Assembly: GCF_020171345.1 (NCBI RefSeq)
Contig: NZ_JAIUZM010000002.1
Span: 620,001 to 684,000 of the forward strand
Direction: 5' to 3'
DNA: 64,000 bases
DNA from: Microbulbifer agarilyticus
GTDB taxonomy: Bacteria > Pseudomonadota > Gammaproteobacteria > Pseudomonadales > Cellvibrionaceae
A program made the position numbers and the translations under genes. The notes below the pieces were generated by a model that was not told the origin of the DNA, did not search any database, and was given only the letters and a program-made list of their open reading frames with translations. Numbering within the stretch: position 1 is the first letter of the stretch; each line of letters begins with the position of its first letter. Positions 35,185-45,329 of the stretch are shown in pieces.

Positions 35185-38100
35185 TTACTCCGGCGGTAGC
35201 TCCGCCAGTGTTTGCAGCAGAGGGAAGTACAGCGCACAGCGTATGGATGTTTCGCCGCGCTGGTAGAACAGGCGTCGGTAGCGATCCAGCTGATAGCGGT
35301 ATTGCTCCAGCTGCGCGGCAATAAAGTCTGCCGGTTCTTCACCGGCACTCGGTTCTGCGGTCTTGTAATCGACGATCCAGCGGCTGCCTTCGGCATCGAT
35401 AAAAGTACGGTCAATAATGTTACGGCGCAGCTGGCCACCCCCGGTGTGGATTTCCAGCTCGGCGGCAGATTCTCGATGACTTGCGTCGAGTAACCAGCGT
35501 CCGGTCTCACAACTGAGTGTGCGGGCGATCGCCTGTTCAACTTTTTCGGCCGCGCTTTCGTGGTTGCGTCCGCTTAAGCCAGCCTCGGAGAGTCGCAATT
35601 GCCAAAGCGGCCGCAGCTCGCTGATCAGTTCAGGTGCGGGGCGTTGCAAGCGCTCCGGTGCTTCGGTGAGTGTCGCCAGGGTTTCATGGGCAACGGTGCC
35701 TGCGTGCCGGAACCAGCGCTGATGTACCTGCCCAAGTTCGGGCAAGTTGCGTTCTTCCTCCGCGTCCTGCGCATCCTCGCCGGGTGCGGCTTGTGTGCTT
35801 GTCACCCGGTAACGGGCCAGCAGGTTTCCATGAGGGTAAGCGCTGGGCTGCCAGCCCAGGGGCAACTGCAACAGATAGTTGTGATCGGTTGCGTCAGCAT
35901 CGGCTGCCGGCTCCGGACTCTCAAGCCAATGACACCAATTACTGCCGTCCTGTTGGCTGAGCGCGGGCCAGATGCTGGCAAGCAGTGATGCGGGCGTGGG
36001 CGCCTTATAGTCCTCATTTTTCTTGTCGGAAGACTTCACGTTGGCCAGCAGATACAGGCTGTGGATCGCACGGGTGCAGCCCACGTACAGCAGGCGCGTA
36101 CCTTCGAGTCGCTCGCGCTCGCTGTTGTCGTGTTTGACGTAGGCGTAAAGCGGGTCTTTGCCGCTGCGCGGGCTTTTGGGCGCGAGCAGAAAACGGTTAT
36201 CTGCCTCGGCATTTAGCCAGCTGCACCAGCGCAAAAGCTGGTCACTGCCGCCGGCACCGCCGGACTTATCCAGGCCGGGAATGATTACATGGTCAAATTC
36301 CAGACCCTTGGACTTGTGGATTGTCATCACCTGCACGGTGGCCTGTTGTGCGGGGCGCGCGAACAACGTTTCCAGGGCTTGTTCGAATGCGGGCCAATCG
36401 CCGATTCGACCGCCTTGGTCGTATTTTTCCAGAAGCTGGAAAAAGTCAGCGGCGTTACTCAGTTCCTGCTTGTCTGCCACACTCGCTGGTCCGCCGAGGG
36501 CGAGCCACAGGCCTTCGATCCAAACCCGCAGAGGCTTACGGCCACGTTGCTGCCACGCTTCGAGGATGACTGGCAGGCTTCGCTGCAAACGTTGCGCGCC
36601 ATCTTCGCTCAACCCTGCCACTGCCTGGCCACTGTGCAGGTTGTTTAGCAAGGTGTTTAGGAGGGGCGCGTTTTTCGGGTCGCGCGGGTCGCGTAGCTTT
36701 GCGTCGTCGAGATTGTTGGTCTCTGCAGTGGCGTTGGCCAGTGCATGCAGGTCGGGCAGGGTGAGGCCGCACCAGGGGGCGCGCAGTACCGATAACCAGC
36801 TAATGCGGTCCGATGGATCTTGCAAGGCGCGTGTCAGGCTGAGCAAGTCCAGCACGACCATTTTGCTGGCCAAGGGCGAGAGGTCCTGGGCCTGGTAAGG
36901 AATACCGGCACGGGTGAGTTCCGGCAAGATCTGTTGCAGGTGCTTTTTATTGCGCACCAGAATGGCGATGCTTGCAGAGGGGGTTTGCGCCTGCAGGTCC
37001 TGCACTATTTGCCGAGTTTTCTCCGCTTCCAGCAAACGTTCGTTATCGTCTGTGCAGCCATAAAAGGTGACGGGTTCACCTTCCCAGGAGCGCGGCTTGA
37101 AGGCGACGGATTCCAGATAGCGCACGGCGCCGCGGCTGATATTGTCTTTGCGTGGGAAGGCGCGCGCGAAGGTGGTATTAACCCAGTCCACCACAGCGGT
37201 ACTGGAGCGGAAATTCACCTGTAGATTCAGTGGTACCAGCGGCAGTTCGCCAATCCCTTCGTTGCGCGCATCCAGAAAGATGCCCACGTTGGCATTGCGG
37301 AAGCCGTAGCAGGATTGCATGCCGTCGCCCACGATAAACAGGCTGCGCCCGTCTTGAGGCTCCCAGCCGGCGGTGAGTTTTTGCAGTAATTCCAGTTGTA
37401 ACTGGGACGTGTCCTGGAATTCGTCTACCAGTATGTGCTGAATCTGCACGTCCAGCTTGAGCGCGACTTCACTGGGATCATCACTGCTGCCCAGTGCCGC
37501 CAGCGCCGCCTGCGCGACCTCGGTAAAGTCGGTCCCGCCGAGCTGCTGGAATATCAGTTTTAACTCTGCCACCAACAGCGGCAGGATGCGGGCCATCGAG
37601 CGCAGAATCTTCCACTGGCCGTCGTCCATACCGCCGGGAAGGGTACGCACTTCGGCGATCTGTTGCAGTAGCGCCTCATCGTCGGCCAAGGAAGCGAGCA
37701 GGGCACTAATTCGTGCCTTTTGTTCTTTGGCCTTCTCCGCGTCCGGAGACTTCTTGTCTGCGGCGGGAAAGCCAATGGTTTTGGTGACCGACTTGCGATA
37801 GGTGCCGGTACCCGTAACCAGTAGCTCAGCGAGCGCCAGCCACTGCGGCAGACCTTCCGCGTCACAGCTCGGCGCGCCGGCGATACCCGCAAGCTGGCTT
37901 ATCGGATGCTCGGGCTTGTCTTTGCTGAGATTAGTGCCCGCGTAGTCCGCGAGTTCAATCAGTTCACCGAGGTGTGTTCCCAATCCAGCTTTCAGCGCGG
38001 CAAGCTGCCCTTCAATCAGTTCGTTGATTACGAAGGTGAAATAGTCCTCTGCCTGTTCCTGGTGAACGGCAAGCAGCGGTTCGAGCCACTGTTCCCGCTT

Positions 38101-38685
38101 TTCCAGCAGGGTCTGCAGCAGCCCGGTAACTTCCGGCAGATTGTTGTCGAGGTGCAGCAGCAGCTCTCCAAGATCCTGATCTAGAGGCTCTTGCTCCAGC
38201 TTCGTCAATAGATTGGCAATGGCCTTCTCGTAGGCGATCGCGGGCTGCTCCAGGGGTTCGCCCGGCGCGCCCAGTCCACTGTCGACGGGTAATTGGCTGG
38301 CGATATTTCGGCACAGTCCATCGATGGTCTGGATACGCAGGCGCTGAGGGCTCTCGAGTAGGTGCCATTGATGTTCCTGGTCGTGGGCCAACAAATTCTT
38401 TGCCAGCTGCCAGGTGATTTTTGCGTGGGGATTCTCCGGCTCCGGATTGTCCCGTGCGTCTAGTAAAGCATCGAGCAGTCGCTCGCGCATTTCACCCGCC
38501 GCTTTGCGGGTAAAGGTAATCGCCAGTACTTCTTCCGGCTGCTTGCAGGCTGCGAGTAATTTGAGCAGGCGTTGGGTCAGCAAGCCGGTTTTTCCGGAGC
38601 CCGCGGGAGCAGAAACCGCATAGCTTTGCGTGATGTCGAGCGCTTGTTCGCGCTGTCGGGCATCTACTGGTGTTGTAATGGTCAT
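35185..38685 (-). CDS. AddA-like UvrD-family helicase with C-terminal PD-(D/E)XK nuclease
   Basis: 1166 residues from ATG 38685, which overlaps the upstream gene's TGA by 4 bp (ATGA). Helicase motifs in order: Walker A SAPAGSGKT (~25-33), TFTRKAAGEM, motif II ILVDEFQDTSQ, IHKSKGLEFDHV, and LLYVGCTRA. The C-terminal nuclease has GTVAHETLA, then the catalytic pair IIDRTF and IVDYKTAEP. The architecture equals AddA of the AddAB double-strand-break resection complex, acting before RecA in recombination. With its coupled partner at 38682-41396 it probably replaces RecBCD. No addB Walker A partner motif is required for this subgroup. Confidence 0.9.
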   Translation of the reverse strand: MTITTPVDARQREQALDITQSYAVSAPAGSGKTGLLTQRLLKLLAACKQPEEVLAITFTRKAAGEMRERLLDALLDARDNPEPENPHAKITWQLAKNLLAHDQEHQWHLLESPQRLRIQTIDGLCRNIASQLPVDSGLGAPGEPLEQPAIAYEKAIANLLTKLEQEPLDQDLGELLLHLDNNLPEVTGLLQTLLEKREQWLEPLLAVHQEQAEDYFTFVINELIEGQLAALKAGLGTHLGELIELADYAGTNLSKDKPEHPISQLAGIAGAPSCDAEGLPQWLALAELLVTGTGTYRKSVTKTIGFPAADKKSPDAEKAKEQKARISALLASLADDEALLQQIAEVRTLPGGMDDGQWKILRSMARILPLLVAELKLIFQQLGGTDFTEVAQAALAALGSSDDPSEVALKLDVQIQHILVDEFQDTSQLQLELLQKLTAGWEPQDGRSLFIVGDGMQSCYGFRNANVGIFLDARNEGIGELPLVPLNLQVNFRSSTAVVDWVNTTFARAFPRKDNISRGAVRYLESVAFKPRSWEGEPVTFYGCTDDNERLLEAEKTRQIVQDLQAQTPSASIAILVRNKKHLQQILPELTRAGIPYQAQDLSPLASKMVVLDLLSLTRALQDPSDRISWLSVLRAPWCGLTLPDLHALANATAETNNLDDAKLRDPRDPKNAPLLNTLLNNLHSGQAVAGLSEDGAQRLQRSLPVILEAWQQRGRKPLRVWIEGLWLALGGPASVADKQELSNAADFFQLLEKYDQGGRIGDWPAFEQALETLFARPAQQATVQVMTIHKSKGLEFDHVIIPGLDKSGGAGGSDQLLRWCSWLNAEADNRFLLAPKSPRSGKDPLYAYVKHDNSERERLEGTRLLYVGCTRAIHSLYLLANVKSSDKKNEDYKAPTPASLLASIWPALSQQDGSNWCHWLESPEPAADADATDHNYLLQLPLGWQPSAYPHGNLLARYRVTSTQAAPGEDAQDAEEERNLPELGQVHQRWFRHAGTVAHETLATLTEAPERLQRPAPELISELRPLWQLRLSEAGLSGRNHESAAEKVEQAIARTLSCETGRWLLDASHRESAAELEIHTGGGQLRRNIIDRTFIDAEGSRWIVDYKTAEPSAGEEPADFIAAQLEQYRYQLDRYRRLFYQRGETSIRCALYFPLLQTLAELPPE

Positions 38686-41396
38686 GATTGGCGTTCCGGC
38701 CAGCGGTTCAGCGGCCACAAATTCTTTTGGTTTTCGTTGTCCGCGGGGCGGTCGAAGCGGAGTGCGGCATACCCGGTTTTGTACTCCGAGGCGAGCGTTG
38801 CCAGTGCTTGTGCCCAGTGCTGGGTCAACTGATCCCAGTTGCCTAATTCCACTTCGGGGTTCTTCTGGCTGTCGCCAACCGCTTTTACGCCTTTGATGGC
38901 ATGCGTAAGTTCACCAGTGCCAAGGTATTTGCAATCGCCATTTTTTACCGCGCCGTAGGCAATGCCTTTTACGTTTGGCAAGAACAGGGCATAGAGTGGC
39001 AATTGCGGCTCGCGCACGCGCGCTTGCAGCCAGTCGCTGACACTGGTTTGGCCTGTTTTGTAGTCGATTACCAGCTGTTCTTGCTGATCTGCAGAGGTGA
39101 GGTTGTCCAGCCGGTCCAGACGCAATGTCAGGGTCAAGCCCTCGAGATTCACGGTTGTTTGTGACTCAATTTGCGCAGCCTCAAATTGTGGGCGCGCCAG
39201 TTCTAGCGGCAACCATTGTTCAAAGATGTCTCCCAGACGACTTTTTTCCAGTGACCAGAATGCCTGCGGCAACTCCGGATGTTTTCGTTTAAGTCGCCCG
39301 ATGGCGGCGTCAATACTGGTGTTGATCTGCAGTTTGCGCTGCTCTGGTGTCATTTCGGCAAGCTGGCGAGACGTTTTACAGTTCTCGAAGAAAGCGGCGA
39401 GCATTTCATGAATCAGGTTGCCGCGTTCGGCGGGGCTCAGGCCGAGGCCGGGTTGCATAAAACTGTCGGCACCCAGGCGGTAACGAAGTTGCGCATTGAG
39501 TGGGCACAGGGCCTGTGCTTTCAATACACCTGCGCCGCCGCGTACCTGTGTGCAATCTTCAGCAGAGAGCGGGGGGAGTGCTTCGTCGGGGATCTTCTCC
39601 AGTGCAGTTGCTTTCTCTAGCGTTTCGTAGAAGGTCTGCAGCGGGTCGCTATCGAGCCAATCCGCGGGGGCAGGGCTGCCAAATAGTGCGCTGAGAGATT
39701 GGCCTACGCCATCTTCCTCACAGGCGTAACTAACCACCACATCACTGCTGCTGTTTAGCAGGTCCTGGGTAAGCTGTTGCGCAAGCTCCAGTTCACGCTC
39801 GGCACTCGCGCGCGGCATTTTCCAATCTTTTTGCCAGAGGATGGGTAGCATCGGGTTGGGCGATGGCGGTGCCGGCCACTGTTGCTGTCCAAATCCCACT
39901 AGGCGTATATGCTCGAATGCGAGGCCACCCGCTTCCAGTACCCCGAGAATTTGCAGTGGCCCGTCGCGGGTTTCTGCCTGAAACGGACTGCGGCTGGCAA
40001 TCTGTCGCAACAACTGCAGTGCCTTTCGTAGTGGCAGCGCGCCGGTGAATTCGCTGAGATTGGCAAAGCTTTCCAGTGCTTGTTCCCACAGCACCAGCTG
40101 CTGGTATTCCTGACTGTTGGGGTTGCGTGCGCCGGGCCAGCCGAGCTTCAGCAGTAGGTCAGAAAAACGCTGTGCCCAGACTTCCGCTGGAGCGCGCTGC
40201 CAGCGTCGGGCCCAGTCGCCCAGCTGGTTTAGTTGCCCGGGCAGGGGACTTTCAGGGGCAAGCTCTTCGGCGAGCTTCTCCGCCCAGGAACGCAGTACGT
40301 TTCCGGGTATCTCGCGCAACTCCAGCTTTTGCAGTCGCCGCATCAGGGCGCTGCGCAAATGCTGCTCGGCCGTTCCTTCATCCCCCCAGAAGGGGCTGAA
40401 CAGCAGATTTCGCAGGGTGCTGTAATCAAACGAGTCCACGAGCGCTTCGAGCAGATCGAGCGATGCCGAACCGACCGGTGTCTTGGCCAGTGGCGTGCCC
40501 GCGGAAAAGTTGAAGGGTAGGGTGTACGCGGGTTGGGTCGGGGAGAACCACTGGGGTTCCAGCACCCGCGCGAAGACCTGTTCAACCTGGGCGCGACACT
40601 GGCCAAGGTTATTCACCACGATGCCGATGCTCGCATCCGGGTTCTGCGACAGTTTAGTGGCGGCCCAACGCGCCGCCTGCTGTAGTTCCTCTTCAAGATT
40701 ATGACAGCGGCTAACTTTCAGGCTATTTGCAGCAGCTTCCGGGATACCGAACGGCATTACCTTTTCCGCCGCCGCGGCGAATAATTTGTCATTGAGTGGC
40801 GAGGATTGCACAAAGCCCGCTAGAGAAAGCTGCGGGAGCCGCGCCAGCTGTCCCTCTTCAAAGGCTTGCAATATGAGCAGGTCGCGCTGGTCCTGGGTAA
40901 TTGCGTTGTGCTGCGCAAGCTTTTGCTGGAATGCGGGCAATAATTCGAATAGCGGGTAGTCGCCGGACTGCAGACCGGTATTTTCCCAGTGAGGCTTCAA
41001 CACCTCTTCTGCGTTTTCCAATTGTTCGATTCGACACCACTGAAACAATTGCGCCAAAGCCCCGTCGCAGTGGCCTGCCAACTGTTGGGTGTTGATTAAG
41101 CCTTTATCCAGCGTGCTATCGATACAGGCTTGCCATAACAGCTGGCATTGCTCACGGTTAAGTACCCGTCGCATCGCTGGAGGCCATTGCTTTTGCTGTA
41201 GCTCAAACCAGAGGTTGTCGAGCCAGCCCTGCAGTGACTCTACCGCGGGCGGAGCCCAATTTTTGGTGCTGGCTGGCTGGAATGCGCCGAATACCTGCAA
41301 GCAGCGATTGCGCAGACGGTTGGTCGGGGTGAGAAGGAGACCACCCACCGGCAGTTCGTCGAGAATCTGCCGGAAAGGAAATGCAGGTTGCAGCAT
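38682..41396 (-). CDS. AddB-like PD-(D/E)XK nuclease subunit (TIGR03623-type DNA repair protein)
   Basis: 904 residues. The N-terminal half resembles an inactivated helicase (LLLTPTNRLRNRCLQVF where AddB has its P-loop; no GxxGxGKT). The C-terminal nuclease shows LCPLNAQLRYRLGA, GNLIHEMLAAFF, LRLDRLDNL and LVIDYKTGQ, with the D and DYK catalytic residues present. Unlike B. subtilis AddB, the final region (FDRPADNENQKNLWP) lacks the clustered cysteines that hold a 4Fe-4S staple, so the iron-sulfur cluster appears to have been lost. It is translationally coupled to the AddA-like gene and so probably forms the AddAB-type complex with it. Confidence 0.85.
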   Translation of the reverse strand: MLQPAFPFRQILDELPVGGLLLTPTNRLRNRCLQVFGAFQPASTKNWAPPAVESLQGWLDNLWFELQQKQWPPAMRRVLNREQCQLLWQACIDSTLDKGLINTQQLAGHCDGALAQLFQWCRIEQLENAEEVLKPHWENTGLQSGDYPLFELLPAFQQKLAQHNAITQDQRDLLILQAFEEGQLARLPQLSLAGFVQSSPLNDKLFAAAAEKVMPFGIPEAAANSLKVSRCHNLEEELQQAARWAATKLSQNPDASIGIVVNNLGQCRAQVEQVFARVLEPQWFSPTQPAYTLPFNFSAGTPLAKTPVGSASLDLLEALVDSFDYSTLRNLLFSPFWGDEGTAEQHLRSALMRRLQKLELREIPGNVLRSWAEKLAEELAPESPLPGQLNQLGDWARRWQRAPAEVWAQRFSDLLLKLGWPGARNPNSQEYQQLVLWEQALESFANLSEFTGALPLRKALQLLRQIASRSPFQAETRDGPLQILGVLEAGGLAFEHIRLVGFGQQQWPAPPSPNPMLPILWQKDWKMPRASAERELELAQQLTQDLLNSSSDVVVSYACEEDGVGQSLSALFGSPAPADWLDSDPLQTFYETLEKATALEKIPDEALPPLSAEDCTQVRGGAGVLKAQALCPLNAQLRYRLGADSFMQPGLGLSPAERGNLIHEMLAAFFENCKTSRQLAEMTPEQRKLQINTSIDAAIGRLKRKHPELPQAFWSLEKSRLGDIFEQWLPLELARPQFEAAQIESQTTVNLEGLTLTLRLDRLDNLTSADQQEQLVIDYKTGQTSVSDWLQARVREPQLPLYALFLPNVKGIAYGAVKNGDCKYLGTGELTHAIKGVKAVGDSQKNPEVELGNWDQLTQHWAQALATLASEYKTGYAALRFDRPADNENQKNLWPLNRWPERQS

Positions 41397-41496
41397 AGTG
41401 TTTGACGCTGAATAGGGTGTTTATTGCTGTTTTATTAGGCGCAGTGCACGCTGAAAATGTCCAGGTGTTGCGCAGAGAAGCTGAGGCTTCACAGGG

Positions 41497-42348
41497 CTAC
41501 AGTCTAACCGCAATCGCCTGGTGCTGATACGTCGGGCCAAACTCGCCGAACGCCTGCAGAATTTGCTCGGATTGATGCTCACTGCTGGTGAGTAGTTGGC
41601 TGCTGTGCGGTTCGCTCGGCAGTGTGAGGTTGAGTTCGTCCAACCACCAGCGCACCCGGCGGGCAATGGCATCACCGGAGTCCAGCCAGATGAGTGGGCG
41701 CGGCGATGCCGCACTGAGTTCATCTCGCAGCAGCGGGAAGTGGGTGCAGGCCAGTACGGCGGTATCGAGGGTTTCCCCGTGCGGTCCACTAAACAGTCTT
41801 TCGATGACCGGAGCCAGATCTGCTGCGGTAATGGTCTCGCCGCGGAGCTTCGCTTCCGCCAGCGCCACCAGTTCAGGTGCGGGCACGTTGATCACACGGC
41901 TGCTATTAGCAAACTGATCAATTAGTTCCCGGGTGTAACGCCGGTTGACGGTGCCTTCGGTAGCAATCAGCGCAATGGTGCCCGTGCGGCTGCCGGCGGC
42001 GGCGGGCTTGATCGCGGGTACCACACCCACAACCGGTTGTTGTAGGAATTGCCGTAGCTCGGGGAGGGCCAGGGTGCTAGCGGTGTTGCAACCGACGACC
42101 AGTAAATCGGCATCACAGGCGGCCACCATACGGCTGGCAATATCGACGATACGTGGGCCCAGAGTGTCCTCTGGCTTGTCGCCGTAGGGGTAGAAGCCGT
42201 TATCGATACCGAAATGCAGGGTGAGACCGGGCATTTGCCGGCGGATCTCCCGCGCAATACTGATGGCGCCGACCCCGGAATCGAATATCAATGCGCTGGG
42301 GGCCTTGTTAGAATGGCGGCTGGATTGTTGGCCGCTTTCTACTGGCAT
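41497..42348 (-). CDS. murI: Glutamate racemase
   Basis: 283 residues. Both catalytic cysteines are visible: C87 in VVGCNTASTLALP and C201 in LACTHFPLL. The N-terminal FDSGVGAISIARE replaces the usual FDSGVGGLSV. It converts L- to D-glutamate for peptidoglycan. The first ~17 residues (MPVESGQQSSRHSNKAP) are an unstructured leader longer than in most MurI. The gene is divergent from rmuC, with about 105 bp between. Confidence 0.94.
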   Translation of the reverse strand: MPVESGQQSSRHSNKAPSALIFDSGVGAISIAREIRRQMPGLTLHFGIDNGFYPYGDKPEDTLGPRIVDIASRMVAACDADLLVVGCNTASTLALPELRQFLQQPVVGVVPAIKPAAAGSRTGTIALIATEGTVNRRYTRELIDQFANSSRVINVPAPELVALAEAKLRGETITAADLAPVIERLFSGPHGETLDTAVLACTHFPLLRDELSAASPRPLIWLDSGDAIARRVRWWLDELNLTLPSEPHSSQLLTSSEHQSEQILQAFGEFGPTYQHQAIAVRL

Positions 42349-42454
42349 GCGACAACCTGTCTCCCGTTAAGTACCTCTGGCCGGCAAGGATACCTCAGCC
42401 GACGCCCTGTGTAGCATATTCGATAACACTACCTAATAAGTTTAAGTGATTTTT

Positions 42455-43858
42455 ATGACCTGGTTTCCCCTGCAAATGTCCCTGGAGCAGTCACTGCTGG
42501 CGGGCGGCCTGATTCTGGCGCTGATGCTCCTCGCATTTTGGGCTGGCAGGGCCGGTAGGGCGCGTCTGATCAGTCAGTTCCAGTCACTACAAGCCGAGCA
42601 GCAGGTCCAGCAGGCTCAGGCGCAGGTAGTGCAGGAGCGGGATACCCAGCAGCAGGTGGAGATCCAGCAGCTGCGTGAGGCGCTTTCTGACAAGTCTCAG
42701 CAGCTGGTGCGGCATCAGGTTCTGGTGGAGAAGGGCGAAGCTGCGCTCGCCGAGCAGAAGCAGCAGCTGGAACAGACGCGCGCGAGCATGACCCAGCAGT
42801 TCGAAAACCTTGCCAACCGGATTTTTGAAGAGAAACAGCAGGCCTTCCAGCGCCGCAGCGAAGATAGCCTGCGCAAGAGCCTCGATCCGCTGGAACGCCA
42901 GCTGGGCGACTTCCGCAAGCGCGTAGAACACGTATACGACCGGGAAAATGCCGAGCGCAACAGTCTGCTGGGCCAGATCAAGGCGCTGCGCGAACAAACC
43001 CAGCGTATTAGTGACGAGGCCCTGAACCTGACTTCGGCGCTGAAAGGCGACCGCAAGATTCAGGGTAACTGGGGTGAGGTGGTGCTCGAGCGCTTGCTGG
43101 AAGAGTCTGGCCTACAGAAAGGGCGTGAGTACGAAACGCAGGTCAGCTTTACCGCCGATGGTCGTCGCCGCCAGCCGGATGTGATCGTGCGCCTGCCAGA
43201 AAACAAGGACCTGATCATTGATTCCAAGGTCTCGCTGGTGGATTACGAACGCTACGCCTCGGCAGAGACCGACGAAGAGCGCACGCAGGCACTCAAGCAG
43301 CATGTGAACTCACTCCGCGCGCATATCACCGGCTTGAACAAAAAGGCCTACGAGCAGTTGGAGGGTGTGCGCACCCTCGATTTTGTATTTATCTTTGTAC
43401 CGATTGAGGCCGCCTATATGCTCGCGATGCAGGCGGACCCGGAAATGTTCCGTTTCGCCTACGAGCGCCAAATTGTGCTGGTGAGCCCGACAACGTTGAT
43501 GGCCACCCTGCGCACGGTTGAAAATATCTGGCGCTACGAGAAGCAAAATAAAAACGCGGAAAAGATCGCCGACGAGGCGGGCAAGCTGCACGACCAGTTT
43601 GCGCTGGTACTGGAGTCGCTGGATAACCTGGGTAGCCGTATCCGCCAGGCGGATGAAGCGTATCAGGAAACCTATAAGCGACTCGCTACCGGCCGCGGCA
43701 ATGCGGTGAAGCGTATCGACAGTCTGCGCAAACTGGGGGCGAAGACCCGCAAGCAGATTGCCGCCGACTTGCGCGAGAAGGCGGAAGACAGCCACAAGTT
43801 GCCAACCTTGGCTTCGGAGCATGCTGCAACGGAAGATACTGCCGAGGAAGTGGAATAA
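42455..43858 (+). CDS. rmuC: DNA recombination protein RmuC
   Basis: 467 residues from ATG 42455; a GTG three codons earlier is an alternative start. One N-terminal transmembrane helix (~10-30), a long Gln/Glu-rich coiled coil (~35-185) and the RmuC domain (~190-420) with GNWGEVVLERLLEESGL, LPENKDLIIDSKVSLVDYERY and FVFIFVPIEAAYM. The IDSKVSL element is the putative nuclease-like core. In E. coli rmuC loss raises inversions at short repeats, and recent work treats RmuC as a structural nuclease-fold protein. It is the first gene of a likely operon with the AEC transporter. Confidence 0.93.
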   Translation: MTWFPLQMSLEQSLLAGGLILALMLLAFWAGRAGRARLISQFQSLQAEQQVQQAQAQVVQERDTQQQVEIQQLREALSDKSQQLVRHQVLVEKGEAALAEQKQQLEQTRASMTQQFENLANRIFEEKQQAFQRRSEDSLRKSLDPLERQLGDFRKRVEHVYDRENAERNSLLGQIKALREQTQRISDEALNLTSALKGDRKIQGNWGEVVLERLLEESGLQKGREYETQVSFTADGRRRQPDVIVRLPENKDLIIDSKVSLVDYERYASAETDEERTQALKQHVNSLRAHITGLNKKAYEQLEGVRTLDFVFIFVPIEAAYMLAMQADPEMFRFAYERQIVLVSPTTLMATLRTVENIWRYEKQNKNAEKIADEAGKLHDQFALVLESLDNLGSRIRQADEAYQETYKRLATGRGNAVKRIDSLRKLGAKTRKQIAADLREKAEDSHKLPTLASEHAATEDTAEEVE

Positions 43859-43861
43859 GCC

Positions 43862-44806
43862 TTGGACGCAGTAGCCGATACCTTCTCGTTTGCGCTTTCC
43901 GTTACCGCGCCTATCTTTCTCACCCTGCTGGTGGGCTACGGACTTGCGCGCGCAAAACTACTTAGCAATTCATTCGTCGATGATGCATCGCGGTTGGTAT
44001 TTCTGATCACGCTGCCGGCGCTGTTGTTTTTCAATATTTTCGGTTCCGATGCTGATCCAACGGACGAATGGCCTCTGCTCCTTGCTGGCTTACTGGGCAC
44101 TGTGTTGACGGTTCCAATGGCTTGGTTGTGCGCCCGGCCACTGGCTTATGGGGACCGCAGTGCGTTTATTCAGGGGGCATTTCGCGGGAACCTCGGGATT
44201 ATCGGGCTGGCATGGGCGGTTAATGCCTACGGCCCGTCGGGTCTGGCGCAGGCCGCATTACTGATGGCGGTCATCACTATCTTTTACAATATCGCGGCGG
44301 TTGCCCTGTTCGCGGTCTATTCGCAAAAGGCGAAGTTTAGCTGGCGGAAACTGGCCATCGACGTCGCGCGCAACCCGCTGATAGTGGCCATCGTTTCGGC
44401 GCTAGCCGCCAAAGCCATCGGCCTGCAGCTGCCACAAATGGTGGTACAGACTGGTGAGTACCTTGCATCGGTAACCCTGCCGTTGGCGCTGCTTTGTATT
44501 GGCGCATCTCTGGATTTGAGCATGTTGCGCCGCAGCTCCTTTGGCGCCGTGGTCGCCAGCGCATTCAAATTGCTCGTGGTCCCGCTGGTACTGGTGTCCA
44601 TCGGCTGGGTGTTCCAGCTGGACGGGCAATCCATGGCGATTCTGTTTCTGCTCGCAGCCGCGCCAACAGCCTCGGCTTCCTTTATCATGGCGCGCGCGTT
44701 GGGCGGCAACAGTCAGTTGGCCGCCAACATTGTTGCGATCAGCACACTCTTTTCTATTGTTACCGCCAGCCTCGGACTGGCACTGTTGAAGGTAAACCTC
44801 CCATGA
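43862..44806 (+). CDS. AEC-family (auxin efflux carrier-like) transporter
   Basis: 314 residues. The only usable start is TTG at 43862, three bases after the rmuC stop and in the same frame; no ATG lies near the expected N terminus. Ten hydrophobic helices, with PIFLTLLVGYGLARAKLL at the start and GNLGIIGLAWAVNAYG in the middle, match the AEC/membrane transport (malate permease-like) family. Substrates in bacteria include dicarboxylates, but most are untested. Its TGA overlaps the next gene's ATG (ATGA). Confidence 0.87.
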   Translation: MDAVADTFSFALSVTAPIFLTLLVGYGLARAKLLSNSFVDDASRLVFLITLPALLFFNIFGSDADPTDEWPLLLAGLLGTVLTVPMAWLCARPLAYGDRSAFIQGAFRGNLGIIGLAWAVNAYGPSGLAQAALLMAVITIFYNIAAVALFAVYSQKAKFSWRKLAIDVARNPLIVAIVSALAAKAIGLQLPQMVVQTGEYLASVTLPLALLCIGASLDLSMLRRSSFGAVVASAFKLLVVPLVLVSIGWVFQLDGQSMAILFLLAAAPTASASFIMARALGGNSQLAANIVAISTLFSIVTASLGLALLKVNLP

Positions 44807-45267
44807 CTGAAGTACCCGTGTGGATTCTGGTAATTGCCGGGCTGATTATTCTCGTGCTCTCCGCGATAGCCACTTACTACGTTCTTGAGCTGCGTGCAGC
44901 GCGCAAGCGCCAGGCACAGCAATTGGCAGAGCTCGAAGCGGCGGCTGAGGCGCAGCGTGAGCGGGTAAACAACAGTATTCAGATTATTGCCAAGACGCTG
45001 TTGGAAGATGGCGTGGGCCTAACTGAGGCTTCTATCCGGATCCGCGTACTGCTGGACTCTTTACAGGTGGATGGGTCGGTAAAGGAAGAGTTTGTTGCCT
45101 TCTACCAAATTTCGGATAAAACCAATCACATTCCCATCCTTGCGGAATGGAAAAAGCTCTCACCGAAGGAACGTTTTGCCTACGAAAAGGAAATGTTCAA
45201 AGTCGAGCAAGAGTTAGGTGATTTCGCTCTGGATGCGGCCAAGCGAATCCTCGGTAGGAATTTTTAA
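44803..45267 (+). CDS. DUF2489 protein
   Basis: 154 residues from ATG 44803, overlapping the AEC transporter stop by 4 bp. One N-terminal transmembrane helix (VPVWILVIAGLIILVLSAIATYYVL, shown here as WILVIAGLIILVLSAIA), then a coiled-coil linker and a soluble domain with NNSIQIIAKTLLEDGVGLTEASIRI and FYQISDKTNHIPIL. These match DUF2489, an inner-membrane-anchored family of unknown function common in gammaproteobacteria. It is the last gene of the rmuC cluster and converges with trmA. Confidence 0.83.
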   Translation: MTEVPVWILVIAGLIILVLSAIATYYVLELRAARKRQAQQLAELEAAAEAQRERVNNSIQIIAKTLLEDGVGLTEASIRIRVLLDSLQVDGSVKEEFVAFYQISDKTNHIPILAEWKKLSPKERFAYEKEMFKVEQELGDFALDAAKRILGRNF

Positions 45268-45329
45268 GTACATAATTGGGGGCGGCCTGACACCGTCGGC
45301 GTGCCCGCTGCTAGTGAGCGTCGTACCAC

